From an uncultured Prevotellaceae bacterium (GTDB taxonomy: Bacteria > Bacteroidota > Bacteroidia > Bacteroidales > Bacteroidaceae), in assembly GCA_902770845.1 (NCBI GenBank), contig CACXUV010000027.1, positions 1 through 34,009 of the forward strand: a stretch of DNA of 34,009 bases, given 5' to 3'. The notes beneath the pieces were generated by a model, which worked only from the letters and a program-made list of their open reading frames with translations, made no database searches and was not told where the DNA came from. Positions 7,907-16,296 of the stretch are shown here, piece by piece. Positions within the stretch are counted from its first letter, which is position 1. Each line of letters starts with the position of its first letter. The position numbers and the translations under genes are program-made.

Positions 7907-8926
7907 CTAAAGAAATGAAGTGGATGCCTGCAGACCGGCTTTAATGTAAAAGCCTTCGTCAAGACGGCGACTCATGGCCAGGGCGTTTTGTTTCAACTCT
8001 TGATAGCTGGCAGGCGAAAGGGCTGAGAGACGATCGGCAATTTGCGACAGCGAGTCGACGCTGATACCCACTTTCTGCTCTTCGATGAAAGGAGCCATGG
8101 CGGCCTGACTCCACACAATCACGGGAATGCCGGCACGAAGATAGAAGGAGGTCTTGTGGGGGTCGTTGATGCGAAGATATTCACCCCAGTCGCCAGTACA
8201 TTCGTCGAGCGAGTCGCCATCCCACACCAGGCCGAAATGGGCGTTCACCTGGGCTATGAAGTCGTCGCTGGCAATGAAGCCGTGGTAGTGCAACTGCTGG
8301 GGACAGGGGTTCTGGGCTGCATCGAAGCCCTTGCCGTAGAGATCCAGCTGCCAATTGGTCATGATGGGCTGCAAGTGGTAGAGAAACTCGTTGCGCCAAC
8401 GGCCCAGATTGCCTGCATAGACCACATGCCAGTCAGCCTGGGGAGAGACAGCAGACTTGCTGGCCACAACTGCGGGGCTCACGGCTGAGAGATAGTCGAA
8501 GATTTGCAGGCAGTGCATGCCGCCCTTATAGCCATGCTGTTGCAGATAGCTGCGCATGGTGGGGTTGTGAACGATGAGGAAGTGGGTCTTGGAAAGTCGC
8601 TTGTTCTCGCCCTGCGGCGAAAGCTTGTGGCGACGAAAGGCTCCCAGGTCGTGAACAACGGTGACCACACGGGCTCCGCGCAGGCAGGTCAGCCAGCAGG
8701 CCATGTAGTAAAACTTCTTCATGGGATACTGCAGGAAGAGCATGTCGCCTGGGCCAAGACGCCAGACGATGCTCGCGACGCTGAGCAACTTGGTGAGGAA
8801 ACGGCCCACGCCGCCACGTCCAAAGTTGTGACGGGTGAGGTTCTCGAAACCCTCGCGACGACAAATTTCGTCAATGTCGCGCTTGGCTTTGTTGACGGTG
8901 CCTACCTCAATATAGAACTTTCTCAT
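7907..8926 (-). CDS. Glycosyltransferase, GT-B fold (galactofuranosyltransferase-like)
   Basis: This is a 339-residue protein without signal peptide or membrane helices. The N-terminal half has LGPGDMLFLQYPMKKFYY and VVTVVHDLGAFRRHK, typical of a GT-B acceptor domain. The second half begins WHVVYAGNLGRW and contains FHFGLVWDGDS-like and YLRINDPHKTSFYLRAGIPVIVWSQAAMAPFIEEQKVGISVDSL segments, a normal GT-B nucleotide-sugar-binding pattern. The overall pattern resembles Bacteroidetes proteins annotated as beta-1,6-galactofuranosyltransferases, but this specificity rests on memory of the family. It lies eight bases downstream of the WaaP-like kinase gene, in the same operon. The likely role is extension of LPS core, O-antigen or capsule. 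Confidence 0.75.
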   Translation of the reverse strand: MRKFYIEVGTVNKAKRDIDEICRREGFENLTRHNFGRGGVGRFLTKLLSVASIVWRLGPGDMLFLQYPMKKFYYMACWLTCLRGARVVTVVHDLGAFRRHKLSPQGENKRLSKTHFLIVHNPTMRSYLQQHGYKGGMHCLQIFDYLSAVSPAVVASKSAVSPQADWHVVYAGNLGRWRNEFLYHLQPIMTNWQLDLYGKGFDAAQNPCPQQLHYHGFIASDDFIAQVNAHFGLVWDGDSLDECTGDWGEYLRINDPHKTSFYLRAGIPVIVWSQAAMAPFIEEQKVGISVDSLSQIADRLSALSPASYQELKQNALAMSRRLDEGFYIKAGLQASTSFL

Positions 8927-8934
8927 AAGCGGGA

Positions 8935-9672
8935 TTATTTTCTGAAGGGATGGGTTATCTTTTTGCGGCGCACCCAGCGACGGTCGTGGCGCTGCTTCAC
9001 GCGAATGGCCTCTTGAATGTCGGCCTCAGTCCAGCCTCGCTGGGCAGCATACTCGCCGAGGATGAAGCGATAGGCAGGCGTGAGCCAGTAGAAAAGGGTG
9101 AGGTTCTCCATTGACAGGTCTTTGGGCACAGGACCACCGAAGAACCGCATGCGGTTAATGTCGATGAGCTGGAAACGGCCCTGACTGTCAACCAGCACGT
9201 TGGTGGGGTTGAGGTCGCGATGCAGCACGCCAGCCTCGTGGAGCGCCACCACAAAGCGCGCATACTGACTGGCCAAAGGGCGGTCGAAGGGGTCTTGCTC
9301 GATGAGTCGGGGACGAATGGGCTGGGCATCGGTATAGGCGCAAACGTAGTAGACCTGAGTGATGAAACCGGCTGTGGCGCACTCCAGAAAGGCTATCGGA
9401 CAGGGAGTGACGAAGCCGCGCCGAGTCAGTTCCTGGGCATTCTCATAAGCACGGCGGGCTTTGTTCTTCCTGAAGAAAGAATAGACCAGTATCTTGATGG
9501 CATCATGCCGCTTGTAGCGCTTGACCACCAGCTGCTGGCCATCCACGGCGAAGAGCCTGATCTGGTTGCGCCCATCGTAGAGCAACTGGCCCTGATTGGT
9601 GGAAAACAACTGGGGCACCTGCAACAGCCAATCATGCAGGCTGGAATAGTGGGGACTGACAACGATTCTCAT
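8935..9672 (-). CDS. Lipopolysaccharide core kinase (WaaP/Kdo-kinase-like)
   Basis: This 245-residue member of the protein-kinase-like LPS kinase group phosphorylates inner-core sugars of LPS with ATP at the cytoplasmic membrane face. Visible are a probable ATP-binding Lys in QQLVVKRYKRHD near residue 52, the catalytic loop HRDLNPTN with His151, Asp153 and Asn158, and a following LIDINRMRF where DIN replaces the DFG of eukaryotic kinases, as is usual in WaaP/KdkA relatives. The C-terminus is strongly basic, as expected for a membrane-associated enzyme. The neighbours (aminotransferase upstream, glycosyltransferase downstream, spacings of 8-9 bases) support a role in LPS core or glycan assembly. 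Confidence 0.85.
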   Translation of the reverse strand: MRIVVSPHYSSLHDWLLQVPQLFSTNQGQLLYDGRNQIRLFAVDGQQLVVKRYKRHDAIKILVYSFFRKNKARRAYENAQELTRRGFVTPCPIAFLECATAGFITQVYYVCAYTDAQPIRPRLIEQDPFDRPLASQYARFVVALHEAGVLHRDLNPTNVLVDSQGRFQLIDINRMRFFGGPVPKDLSMENLTLFYWLTPAYRFILGEYAAQRGWTEADIQEAIRVKQRHDRRWVRRKKITHPFRK

Positions 9673-9681
9673 GGGCAGAAA

Positions 9682-10785
9682 CTATTGAAACGCATTGACG
9701 GCACTGACCACCTGGAGAGCCTCTTCGGGAGTCATGACAGGACTCATGGGCAGGCTCAGTTCCTGCCTGTGAATGGCCTCGGTGACGGGCAGCGACAGGC
9801 TGTTCCACTGGCGGTAGCACTGCTGCTGGTGGGGTGGTATGGGGTAATGTATGAGTGTTTGCACGCCGTGCTGCACCAAGAAAGCCTGCAGTTCGTCGCG
9901 ACGCTCGCACAGCACGGGAAAGATGTGATAGACGTTCTGCTGGCGGGGCATGCGCACAGGCAGACGGAGCAGCGGATTGCTGATGCCGTCGTAGTAGATG
10001 CCGGCTATGGCCTGGCGCGCCTCATTGTCGGCATCGAGATGGCGCAACTTCACATTGAGAACGGCGGCCTGCAGCTCATCAAGCCGACTGTTGCGGCCAG
10101 CATACTGGCACACATACTTGCGCTGACTGCCATAGTTGGCCAAGGCACGAACGGTTGCGGCCAGCGCAGGGTCGTTGCACGTGACGGCGCCGCCATCGCC
10201 CAGGGCACCCAGGTTCTTGCCGGGATAAAAGCTGTGACCGGCAGCATGGCCCAGCGAGCCCGTGCGCCTGCCATCCTGATAGCGGCAGCCATGGGCCTGG
10301 GCATTGTCTTCGACCAATTTCAGTTGGTGTTGCCGGCACAACTGGCCTATCTTTTCTGTATAGGCGCAACGGCCATACAGATGGACCAACAGGATGGAGC
10401 GCGTTCGGGGAGTGATGAGCGACTCGAGCTGGCTGTCGTCGAGCTGGAGCGTGTCGGGGCGCGGCTCGGCCAGTACAGGCACAAGGCCGTTGTGGGTCAG
10501 GGCCAGGATGGAGGCAATGAAGGTGTTGGCTGGCACAATCACTTCGTCGCCTGGCCGCATCACGCCCAACTCGATATAGGCACGGTAAATCAGAAAGAGC
10601 GCATCAAGCCCATTGCCACAGCCCACACAATGACGACTGCCAATGAACGCGGCATAATGGGACTCGAAACGCTCGGTCTCAGAGCCCTGAAGATAGTAGC
10701 CTGAATCGACCACACGCGAAATGGCCTCGTGAATCTCGGCACCATACTGCGAAGTGACGCGCTGCAAGTCAAGAAACTTAATCAT
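9682..10785 (-). CDS. DegT/DnrJ/EryC1/StrS sugar aminotransferase (FdtB/QdtB-like)
   Basis: This is a PLP-dependent aminotransferase acting on nucleotide-linked keto sugars. The 367-residue protein has the substrate and PLP pocket [14 protein letters not shown], the [18 protein letters not shown] segment that contacts PLP, and [18 protein letters not shown] with Lys190 as the Schiff-base lysine. These motifs match the WecE/FdtB/QdtB branch. Two upstream genes look like FdtA-type 3,4-ketoisomerases, so the likely product is dTDP-3-amino-3,6-dideoxy-D-galactose (Fuc3N) or the gluco epimer (Qui3N). Its start overlaps the end of the ketoisomerase gene by eight bases, indicating coupling. Rml-type dTDP-glucose genes are not in the window and must lie elsewhere. 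Confidence 0.9.
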   Translation of the reverse strand: MIKFLDLQRVTSQYGAEIHEAISRVVDSGYYLQGSETERFESHYAAFIGSRHCVGCGNGLDALFLIYRAYIELGVMRPGDEVIVPANTFIASILALTHNGLVPVLAEPRPDTLQLDDSQLESLITPRTRSILLVHLYGRCAYTEKIGQLCRQHQLKLVEDNAQAHGCRYQDGRRTGSLGHAAGHSFYPGKNLGALGDGGAVTCNDPALAATVRALANYGSQRKYVCQYAGRNSRLDELQAAVLNVKLRHLDADNEARQAIAGIYYDGISNPLLRLPVRMPRQQNVYHIFPVLCERRDELQAFLVQHGVQTLIHYPIPPHQQQCYRQWNSLSLPVTEAIHRQELSLPMSPVMTPEEALQVVSAVNAFQ

Positions 10786-11191
10786 CGGCCCGGAATTTTA
10801 GGAAATCGTCATAGTTGCGTATGTAGTCGTCCTCATGGTAAACGTCGGAAGTGAGCGCCATGCAGACTGCCCCGGAAGAGAAATCGTCGAGCGTTCGCCA
10901 GATGCCGGGAGCAATGTAGAGCCCCTGATAGGGATGGTTGAGCAGATAGGTGCGCTGGGATTGGCCGTCGTCGAGCGTCACCGAAAAGCTGCCACTCACG
11001 GCCACCAGAATTTGCTGCAGCTGCTTGTGACCGTGACTGCCACGGCTCTCACCGCCCGGCACGTCGTAGAGGTAGTAGACACGCTTGATGTCAAAGGGAG
11101 CATTCTTGCCGTTCTCCAAAACGGTGAGATTGCCCTCCGGGCGTTCTATCTTGCCCATTTCTATCATTCTGCAGTCGTCTATACTTTTCAT
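10778..11191 (-). CDS. Sugar 3,4-ketoisomerase, FdtA/QdtA family
   Basis: This is a small cupin (137 residues) of the WxcM-like/FdtA family, which isomerises dTDP-4-keto-6-deoxyglucose to the 3-keto form for the following aminotransferase. The body reads [36 protein letters not shown] in overlapping family order, then [19 protein letters not shown] and [34 protein letters not shown]. The SHGHK segment keeps an H-x-H pair that corresponds to the catalytic histidines of FdtA/QdtA. It is the second of two adjacent paralogues and overlaps the aminotransferase start. It is the better candidate for the active isomerase. Confidence 0.88.
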   Translation of the reverse strand: MKSIDDCRMIEMGKIERPEGNLTVLENGKNAPFDIKRVYYLYDVPGGESRGSHGHKQLQQILVAVSGSFSVTLDDGQSQRTYLLNHPYQGLYIAPGIWRTLDDFSSGAVCMALTSDVYHEDDYIRNYDDFLKFRADD

Positions 11192-11595
11192 CTTCTCAGT
11201 GCTTTGAATTCATGATAGTCATAAATATAGTCTTCCTCATCGTAGGGCAATGATGACAACACCAATGCCACCGAATTTGTAGAGAAGTCGTGCATTTCGC
11301 GCCACGTCGTTCGCGGAACGTACAATCCATAGAACGGACGGTTCAGGGCAAACTGATAGCGCTTCCTGCCATCGTCGACCGTCACCTCGAATGCCCCCGA
11401 TATGGCAATGATCAGTTCGTCGGTCTGCCGGAAGGCATGACCTTCGCCACGGCGCTCGCCACTGGGCACATCGTAGATCCAGTAGCACCGGGCAATGTCG
11501 AAGGGAATGGCGCCTCCGTTCTCGATGACCGACAGGTGGCCACGCTGGTCTTCTATCTTGCTAAGTTCAATGATTCTTGCCTGTTCCAAATACAT
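11188..11595 (-). CDS. FdtA/WxcM-like cupin, divergent paralogue
   Basis: At 135 residues this is clearly a paralogue of the next gene: it shares the IEDQRG-SVIENGGAIPFDI-YDVPSGE-RG framework and the cupin barrel ending FYGLYVPRTTWREMHDFS. At the place where its neighbour has SHGHK this protein reads GHAFRQ, so one of the two active-site-type histidines is replaced by Phe. Whether it is catalytic, has a different reaction, or partners with the other subunit cannot be told from sequence. It is first in the six-gene operon that ends with the GT10 gene. A TATCTTTG element lies immediately before its ATG, so the transcript would be almost leaderless. It overlaps the next gene by four bases (ATGA). 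Confidence 0.85.
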   Translation of the reverse strand: MYLEQARIIELSKIEDQRGHLSVIENGGAIPFDIARCYWIYDVPSGERRGEGHAFRQTDELIIAISGAFEVTVDDGRKRYQFALNRPFYGLYVPRTTWREMHDFSTNSVALVLSSLPYDEEDYIYDYHEFKALRR

Positions 11596-11599
11596 GATG

Positions 11600-11607
11600 C
11601 AAAGATA
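11600..11607 (-). promoter_or_regulatory. -7 promoter element of the amino-sugar operon
   Basis: The minus strand reads TATCTTTG, a perfect TAnnTTTG. A convincing -33 TTG is not obvious upstream. The ATG at 11595 starts only four bases after this element, so transcription would begin at or within a few bases of the start codon. Confidence 0.6.
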
Positions 11608-11622
11608 TGTGTTGTTTTAATC

Positions 11623-12570
11623 TCATTTATATGCTTCTTTCCTGATGATCTTGCCGCCGACAACGTCGTACTTGCGCTCGAACTCTTCACGGCCACGCTT
11701 CCAGCGGTTGTGAGTCCACAGATAGAAGGACGGCTGGTGACGAATGCTCTGTTCAAGCATTTCGTAGAACCGACGGGTTATCGCAAACTCTTCTTCACTG
11801 GCTGCCTGAGCCGCAACAAGACGGAAGGTACAGATGTAGTGGCCACGACTGGGACGTTCCATGTCTACATAGAACACGGCATCGTTCATCTTGCGCATGA
11901 TGCGCTCGCCACCCGTGAAGACGGGGGTGTCGTGATGAAGGAAGGGCAACCACAGGTGCATGTTCTCCCACTTGGGACTCTGGTCACTGATGTAGCCAAA
12001 GAGAGAGCGGCGGTCTTCACGCTTATAGCCAATCAGGCTGCGCAGGATATCGTTCTTGGGCACACACACACCACCGTGGGCCGAACGAAGAGCCACAAAC
12101 AAACGGTCGAAGGCTTCGTTGTAGAGTGGGTGGTAGATGAGCCCCGTCACGGCCTGAGGATGGCGCTTGAACGCCAGACCACTGGCCGAAAGCCACTCCC
12201 AGTTGCAGTAATGGCCAAGAATGGCTGCACAGTTGCGCCCCTGGTCGAACACCTCCTCCAGCTGGTCGACGCCTCGAAACTCGATGTGCTGCAACAACTG
12301 GTCATTGCTGATGCTGAGCAGCTTGAGCGTCTCAACGACATAGTCGCACAGCCAGTGATAGAACTGGCGCTCGATGCGGCCCAGCTCTGCCTGACTCTGT
12401 TCGGGAAAGGAGGTGGAAAGATTTGTCATCACCAGCTTGCGCCTATACCTTATTATATAATATACCAGCACAAACAGCCCATCGGAAAGCACATATAGCA
12501 CCCGGAAGGGCAACAGCGAAAGAAGATAGGCCACGCTGTAAAGCAAACGGTAGGACAGGTTCTTCATCAT
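11623..12570 (-). CDS. Lipid A acyltransferase, LpxL/HtrB-like family
   Basis: This 315-residue protein is of the lysophospholipid/LPS acyltransferase group that adds secondary acyl chains to lipid A at the inner membrane. An N-terminal hydrophobic segment (LLYSVAYLLSLLPFRVLYVLSDGLFVLVYYI) anchors it. The catalytic H-x4-(D/E) motif is ILGHYCNWEW with His120 and Glu125. Later blocks GLIYHPLYNEAFDRL, SDQSPKWENMHLWLPFL-like and FYLWTHNRWKR fit the family. It overlaps the upstream LTA-synthase-like gene by four bases, so it is translated from the same message as that gene and the ABC exporter. This grouping supports lipid A or lipid-linked glycan maturation. Confidence 0.92.
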   Translation of the reverse strand: MMKNLSYRLLYSVAYLLSLLPFRVLYVLSDGLFVLVYYIIRYRRKLVMTNLSTSFPEQSQAELGRIERQFYHWLCDYVVETLKLLSISNDQLLQHIEFRGVDQLEEVFDQGRNCAAILGHYCNWEWLSASGLAFKRHPQAVTGLIYHPLYNEAFDRLFVALRSAHGGVCVPKNDILRSLIGYKREDRRSLFGYISDQSPKWENMHLWLPFLHHDTPVFTGGERIMRKMNDAVFYVDMERPSRGHYICTFRLVAAQAASEEEFAITRRFYEMLEQSIRHQPSFYLWTHNRWKRGREEFERKYDVVGGKIIRKEAYK

Positions 12571-14357
12571 CGGTTCATCAAGTCGGTTGAAGTGGTCTGA
12601 AGTATGGCCTTGCTCACTCGAAGCATGCGCTGTGCATCACTGCTTTCGCTGACAACGAAACGCTGTGCATCGAAATCGTAGAGCACATGGCCCGTTGAGT
12701 CGATGAGCCACTGGGCATTGTTGTAATTGTGGAAGGCTGTGGGATAGACGTAGCTGCGCGAAAGCACGTCGCGACTGAAGGCAAAGTCGGCATGTGACAG
12801 CTGCAGCTGGCCCAGCAGCGTGGCGGCAAGGTCGCTCTGGGCACACACGGCATCGACCACACACGGCTTTCTGACGGCTCCGCCCAGCCAAAGCATGGGG
12901 ATGTGGTTCTTCTGCAAGGGTGTGGAGGGGTTGATGCTGCCATGGTTCACGCCATGGTCGGCCACAAGAACAACCAACAGGTTCTGCCACTGGGGGGTGG
13001 CCTGCAGGCGGTCAATGAAACTGGCCAGACATGAGTCAAGATAGTGAAAGGCATTGAGCACCTCATCGTCGAGCCGGTGCATGGGCACGTCCCACGGCTC
13101 ATGACTGCTCAGGGTGGAATAGCCCATGAGATAGGGGGTTCCGGACTGCCGGCTCATCATCCTGTCGAAAACTGTCTGAAACGTGATGTCGTCTCTCACG
13201 CCCCACTGCGCCGTGTGCTGCTGCTCCAGCGTGAAGTTGGCCATGCTCGTCAACTGTTCCCAGCCCGTGGCGATGAGATAGGAACGCATGTTGGTGAAGT
13301 TGATGTCGCCGCCGTAAAGATAGCTGGTGGCATAGCCTTGCGACTTCAGGGTGCGGGCAATGCTGGGCAGGGTGCGGCTCTTCTCCGGAATTTTCATGAC
13401 CGAAATGGAGGGGAACGACGGATAGCCGCTCAGCGCACAAACGGTGCCTCTGTCGGTGCGCCAGGAGTTGGCATAGCAATGGCTGAAGTAAACGCCCTGC
13501 TGCTTCAGCTGCTGCAGACGTGGCATGGCTTCAGCAAACTGCTCGCCGGCACTTTCCAGCATCACTACAAGGATGTTGGGCCTGGTGGTGGTGAGCAAGG
13601 TGTCTTTCAGGATGCTCTCTGTGGTGAAGACATTGTCGACGAGCTGGCGGCATTCTTCGCCATCGAAGAACTGATACTGCGAAAGATCGTCGAGCTGATG
13701 GCTCAGGGAATAGAGAAAGCTGAACACAGGATTGACCGCCGAATGGTTGAGAAACTGGTTCTGCGAGTAGTACACCTGCCCGATGTTGGTTGTCGACTCG
13801 CCCACCCCACCACGAATGCCAACGACCACGACTGGCACAAGGCAAACGTAGACGAGCACTTCCTTCCACTGGCCTCGGCCAAACCTGGGGCAGCCCGCTA
13901 ATTTGTCGTAGGCCAGCCACAGGAGTGCCGCCACCACAAGCAGCACAAATACACGCACCACCAGGTAGCCCGCAGTGACCGATGCCACTGCCTCGGCTGG
14001 TGTTTCCAGATATTGCAGCCAGGATGCATCGAGCTTGAAATGCCAGAACCCATACAGGCTGGTGTCGGCCACGAAAGCGAGGGCCAGCGCCACTGCCACC
14101 AGCAGGTGGTAACAGCGCAACACCCACCGAGGAATGGCAACCCACACCCCAACCATGGTGAGCAGCAAGGGCACGGAAAGAACATAGAGGGCCGTGCTCA
14201 GATCGAGCGAGAGACCGTGGACCACCACAGCAGGCACATCGCCGAAAGAAAACTGGCCCACGCCCTGATTGCAGTACATGAACGCCACCTTGGCAACGAT
14301 GAAGACAAACACCGTCAACAAGTAGAATCGGAACAGGTATGAGAGTCGTTGTTTCAA
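12567..14357 (-). CDS. LTA synthase family protein (membrane phosphotransferase/sulfatase fold)
   Basis: About five transmembrane helices in the first 210 residues are followed by an extracytoplasmic alkaline-phosphatase-superfamily domain. The domain has ILVVMLESAGEQFAE (metal-binding Glu), RTDRGTV with Thr301 as the expected nucleophile, and LLVVLVADHGVNHG with the metal-binding Asp-His. In Gram-positives this family polymerises glycerol phosphate from phosphatidylglycerol; Gram-negative relatives transfer phosphoglycerol or phosphoethanolamine to glycans or lipid A. The start chosen is TTG at 14357, giving MKQRLSYLFRFYLL. It overlaps the ABC gene stop as TTGA, whereas the longer open frame would run deep into the ABC gene with an unlikely Arg/His-rich leader. 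The four-base overlap with the acyltransferase shows coupling. The substrate is unknown. Confidence 0.85.
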   Translation of the reverse strand: MKQRLSYLFRFYLLTVFVFIVAKVAFMYCNQGVGQFSFGDVPAVVVHGLSLDLSTALYVLSVPLLLTMVGVWVAIPRWVLRCYHLLVAVALALAFVADTSLYGFWHFKLDASWLQYLETPAEAVASVTAGYLVVRVFVLLVVAALLWLAYDKLAGCPRFGRGQWKEVLVYVCLVPVVVVGIRGGVGESTTNIGQVYYSQNQFLNHSAVNPVFSFLYSLSHQLDDLSQYQFFDGEECRQLVDNVFTTESILKDTLLTTTRPNILVVMLESAGEQFAEAMPRLQQLKQQGVYFSHCYANSWRTDRGTVCALSGYPSFPSISVMKIPEKSRTLPSIARTLKSQGYATSYLYGGDINFTNMRSYLIATGWEQLTSMANFTLEQQHTAQWGVRDDITFQTVFDRMMSRQSGTPYLMGYSTLSSHEPWDVPMHRLDDEVLNAFHYLDSCLASFIDRLQATPQWQNLLVVLVADHGVNHGSINPSTPLQKNHIPMLWLGGAVRKPCVVDAVCAQSDLAATLLGQLQLSHADFAFSRDVLSRSYVYPTAFHNYNNAQWLIDSTGHVLYDFDAQRFVVSESSDAQRMLRVSKAILQTTSTDLMNR

Positions 14358-16183
14358 AGCGATTGCATGTCGTTGAGTTTCTTGTAATAGCCATCCATGG
14401 CCAGCAATTCCTCGTGAGTGCCGCGCTCCACGATGCGACCTTCGTGCAGCACACAAATCTCGTCGGCATTCTTGATGGTCGATAAGCGGTGGGCTATGGC
14501 CACAGTAGTACGGGTCTTCATGAGGCGTTCCAGAGCATCTTGCACCAAGCGTTCGCTCTCGGTGTCGAGTGCGCTGGTTGCTTCGTCGAGAATCAGGATG
14601 GGCGGATTCTTCAGAATGGCACGCGCAATGCTGACACGCTGCCGCTGTCCTCCGCTCAACCGACCGCCACGGTCGCCAATATTGGTGTCGAAGCCCTGCT
14701 CGCTCTGCATAATGAAGTCGTAGGCATTGGCAATGCGTGCCGCCTCTTCTATCTGCTGCTGCGTGGCTTCCTCCACGCCAAAGGAGATATTGCCACGGAA
14801 ACTGTCGTTAAACAGAATGGCCTCTTGGTTCACGTTTCCGATGAGCTGCCGTAAGTCGTGTATGCCCAGTTGCTTCACGTTGATGCCGTCGATGAGCACT
14901 TCGCCCTCCTGCACGTCGTAGTAGCGCGGAATCAGGTCGACAAGCGTAGACTTTCCACCGCCGCTCTGTCCCACCAATGCAATGGTCTTTCCCTTGGGAA
15001 TAATCAGGTTGATGTCTTTCAGCACCCACTGGTCGGCATAGCGGAACGACACATGGCGAAACTCTATTTGCCGTTCAAACGAAGCAATGTGGCGGGGCTG
15101 GGCAACTTCCCTGATGTGGTTCTCAGCCAACAGAATCTTGTCGATGCGCTCCATCGAAGCCAGTCCCTTGGGAATGTTGTAGCCTGCCTTGGAGAACTCC
15201 TTCAGCGGGTTGATGATAGAATAAAGAATCACCATGTAATAAATAAAGGTGGGGCCAGTGATTGCCTGGTTGTTGAGCACCAGCACACCGCCGAACCACA
15301 GCACAATGACAATCATGACCGTGCCAAGAAACTCGCTCATGGGGTGTGCCGACGCCTGGCGTATGTTCACCTTCATCAAGTCATTGCGGTAGCTGCTGTT
15401 CACCTGGTCAAAGCGTCGGTTCATCTTCTCTTCGGCACAAAAAGCCTTGATGATGCGCAGTCCGCCCAACGTTTCCTCCACCTGGCTCATGGTGTCGCTC
15501 CACAGTGCCTGTGCCTTGATGCTCTTCTGCTTCAGCTTACGGCCCACGATGCCCATGAACCAGCCCATGATGGGCACGATGAAGAGCGTGAAGAGCGTCA
15601 GTTGCCAGGAAATGAACACCAGCGTGACGAAGTAGGCCACAATGAGCACGGGGTTCTTGAAAAGCATATCGAGCGACGACATGATGGAGCTTTCCACCTC
15701 TTGCACATCACCGCTCATGCGGGCAATGATGTCTCCCTTTCGCTCTTCAGAGAAGAATCCCAGCGGCAGCGATGTAATCTTGCGATAGAGCTGGTTGCGA
15801 ATGTCGCGCACCACGCCCGTCCTGATGGGCACGATGCAGGCCGACGTCAGGAAGTAGGCGCCAGTCTTCAGCATGGTGGTAGCTGCCAGGAACAGACCGA
15901 TGAAGAGCAACGTGGTGGTGGGCCCATAGCTGCTGATCAGTCCGTTCACATAGAAGTTCAGGTTGTTCATCAGCACCTCTTGCACATTGCCCCAGTCCCA
16001 CGCCATATAGGCCGTGGCAGCCTGTGCATCGCCCGTCTGAAACAGTATTTGCAGAATGGGAATCAGGGCGGCAAACGAGAAGATATTCAGCACAGCCGAA
16101 AGAATGTTGAACACCACCGACGCCACCAAATATCGCTTATATGGCGGCACGAAGCGCCTGAGCACTTGCAGAAATTCTCTCAT
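14354..16183 (-). CDS. ABC transporter with fused permease and ATPase (MsbA-like exporter)
   Basis: This is a 609-residue half-transporter with six membrane helices in the first 320 residues and a C-terminal nucleotide-binding domain. All ATPase motifs are intact: Walker A GQSGGGKST near residue 405, signature LSGGQRQRVSIARA, Walker B ILILDEATSALD and the H-loop IAHRLS. MsbA-type exporters flip lipid A-core or other lipid-linked substrates across the inner membrane. Co-transcription with a lipid A acyltransferase and an LTA-synthase-like enzyme supports a lipid substrate. The start is ATG at 16183 (MREFLQVLRRF), just downstream of a TAACTTTG promoter; the longer frame back to 16291 would cross that promoter and the upstream stop. 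Confidence 0.9.
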   Translation of the reverse strand: MREFLQVLRRFVPPYKRYLVASVVFNILSAVLNIFSFAALIPILQILFQTGDAQAATAYMAWDWGNVQEVLMNNLNFYVNGLISSYGPTTTLLFIGLFLAATTMLKTGAYFLTSACIVPIRTGVVRDIRNQLYRKITSLPLGFFSEERKGDIIARMSGDVQEVESSIMSSLDMLFKNPVLIVAYFVTLVFISWQLTLFTLFIVPIMGWFMGIVGRKLKQKSIKAQALWSDTMSQVEETLGGLRIIKAFCAEEKMNRRFDQVNSSYRNDLMKVNIRQASAHPMSEFLGTVMIVIVLWFGGVLVLNNQAITGPTFIYYMVILYSIINPLKEFSKAGYNIPKGLASMERIDKILLAENHIREVAQPRHIASFERQIEFRHVSFRYADQWVLKDINLIIPKGKTIALVGQSGGGKSTLVDLIPRYYDVQEGEVLIDGINVKQLGIHDLRQLIGNVNQEAILFNDSFRGNISFGVEEATQQQIEEAARIANAYDFIMQSEQGFDTNIGDRGGRLSGGQRQRVSIARAILKNPPILILDEATSALDTESERLVQDALERLMKTRTTVAIAHRLSTIKNADEICVLHEGRIVERGTHEELLAMDGYYKKLNDMQSL

Positions 16184-16203
16184 ATAGTTTCTTTTATTGG
16201 GTG

Positions 16204-16211
16204 CAAAGTTA
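16204..16211 (-). promoter_or_regulatory. -7 promoter element of the ABC exporter operon
   Basis: The minus strand reads TAACTTTG (TAnnTTTG), followed by CACCC and the ATG at 16183. Transcription should start near 16196-16199, giving a leader of about 15 bases. It would drive the ABC exporter, the LTA-synthase-like gene and the acyltransferase. No clear -33 box was found. Confidence 0.65.
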
Positions 16212-16236
16212 CGAATATTAATCCTATTATCATGCC

Positions 16237-16296
16237 TTTCGGCCGAAAAAAAAGTCACTCGCGCCGGCATGCCTCCCGACCGAAGCGTCACTTCGG
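16237..16296 (-). terminator. Possible terminator after the second LTA-synthase-like gene
   Basis: On the minus strand the stop region can form a CCGAAG-TGACG-CTTCGG hairpin at about 16280-16296. It is followed downstream by GGCATGCC and GCCGGC words, an eight-T run and the palindrome TTTCGGCCGAAA (16237-16248). The hairpin and the T run are not adjacent, so this is a weak candidate. Confidence 0.35.

Noticed and set aside
9220-10704. 494-codon plus-strand frame across the aminotransferase and kinase
   Set aside because: It spans two convincing minus-strand genes and has no protein-family features.
14358-14456. Extra N-terminal 33 residues for the LTA-synthase-like protein
   Set aside because: This would overlap the end of the ABC gene and adds an Arg/His-rich segment before the first membrane helix. 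The TTG overlapping the ABC stop gives the expected start.
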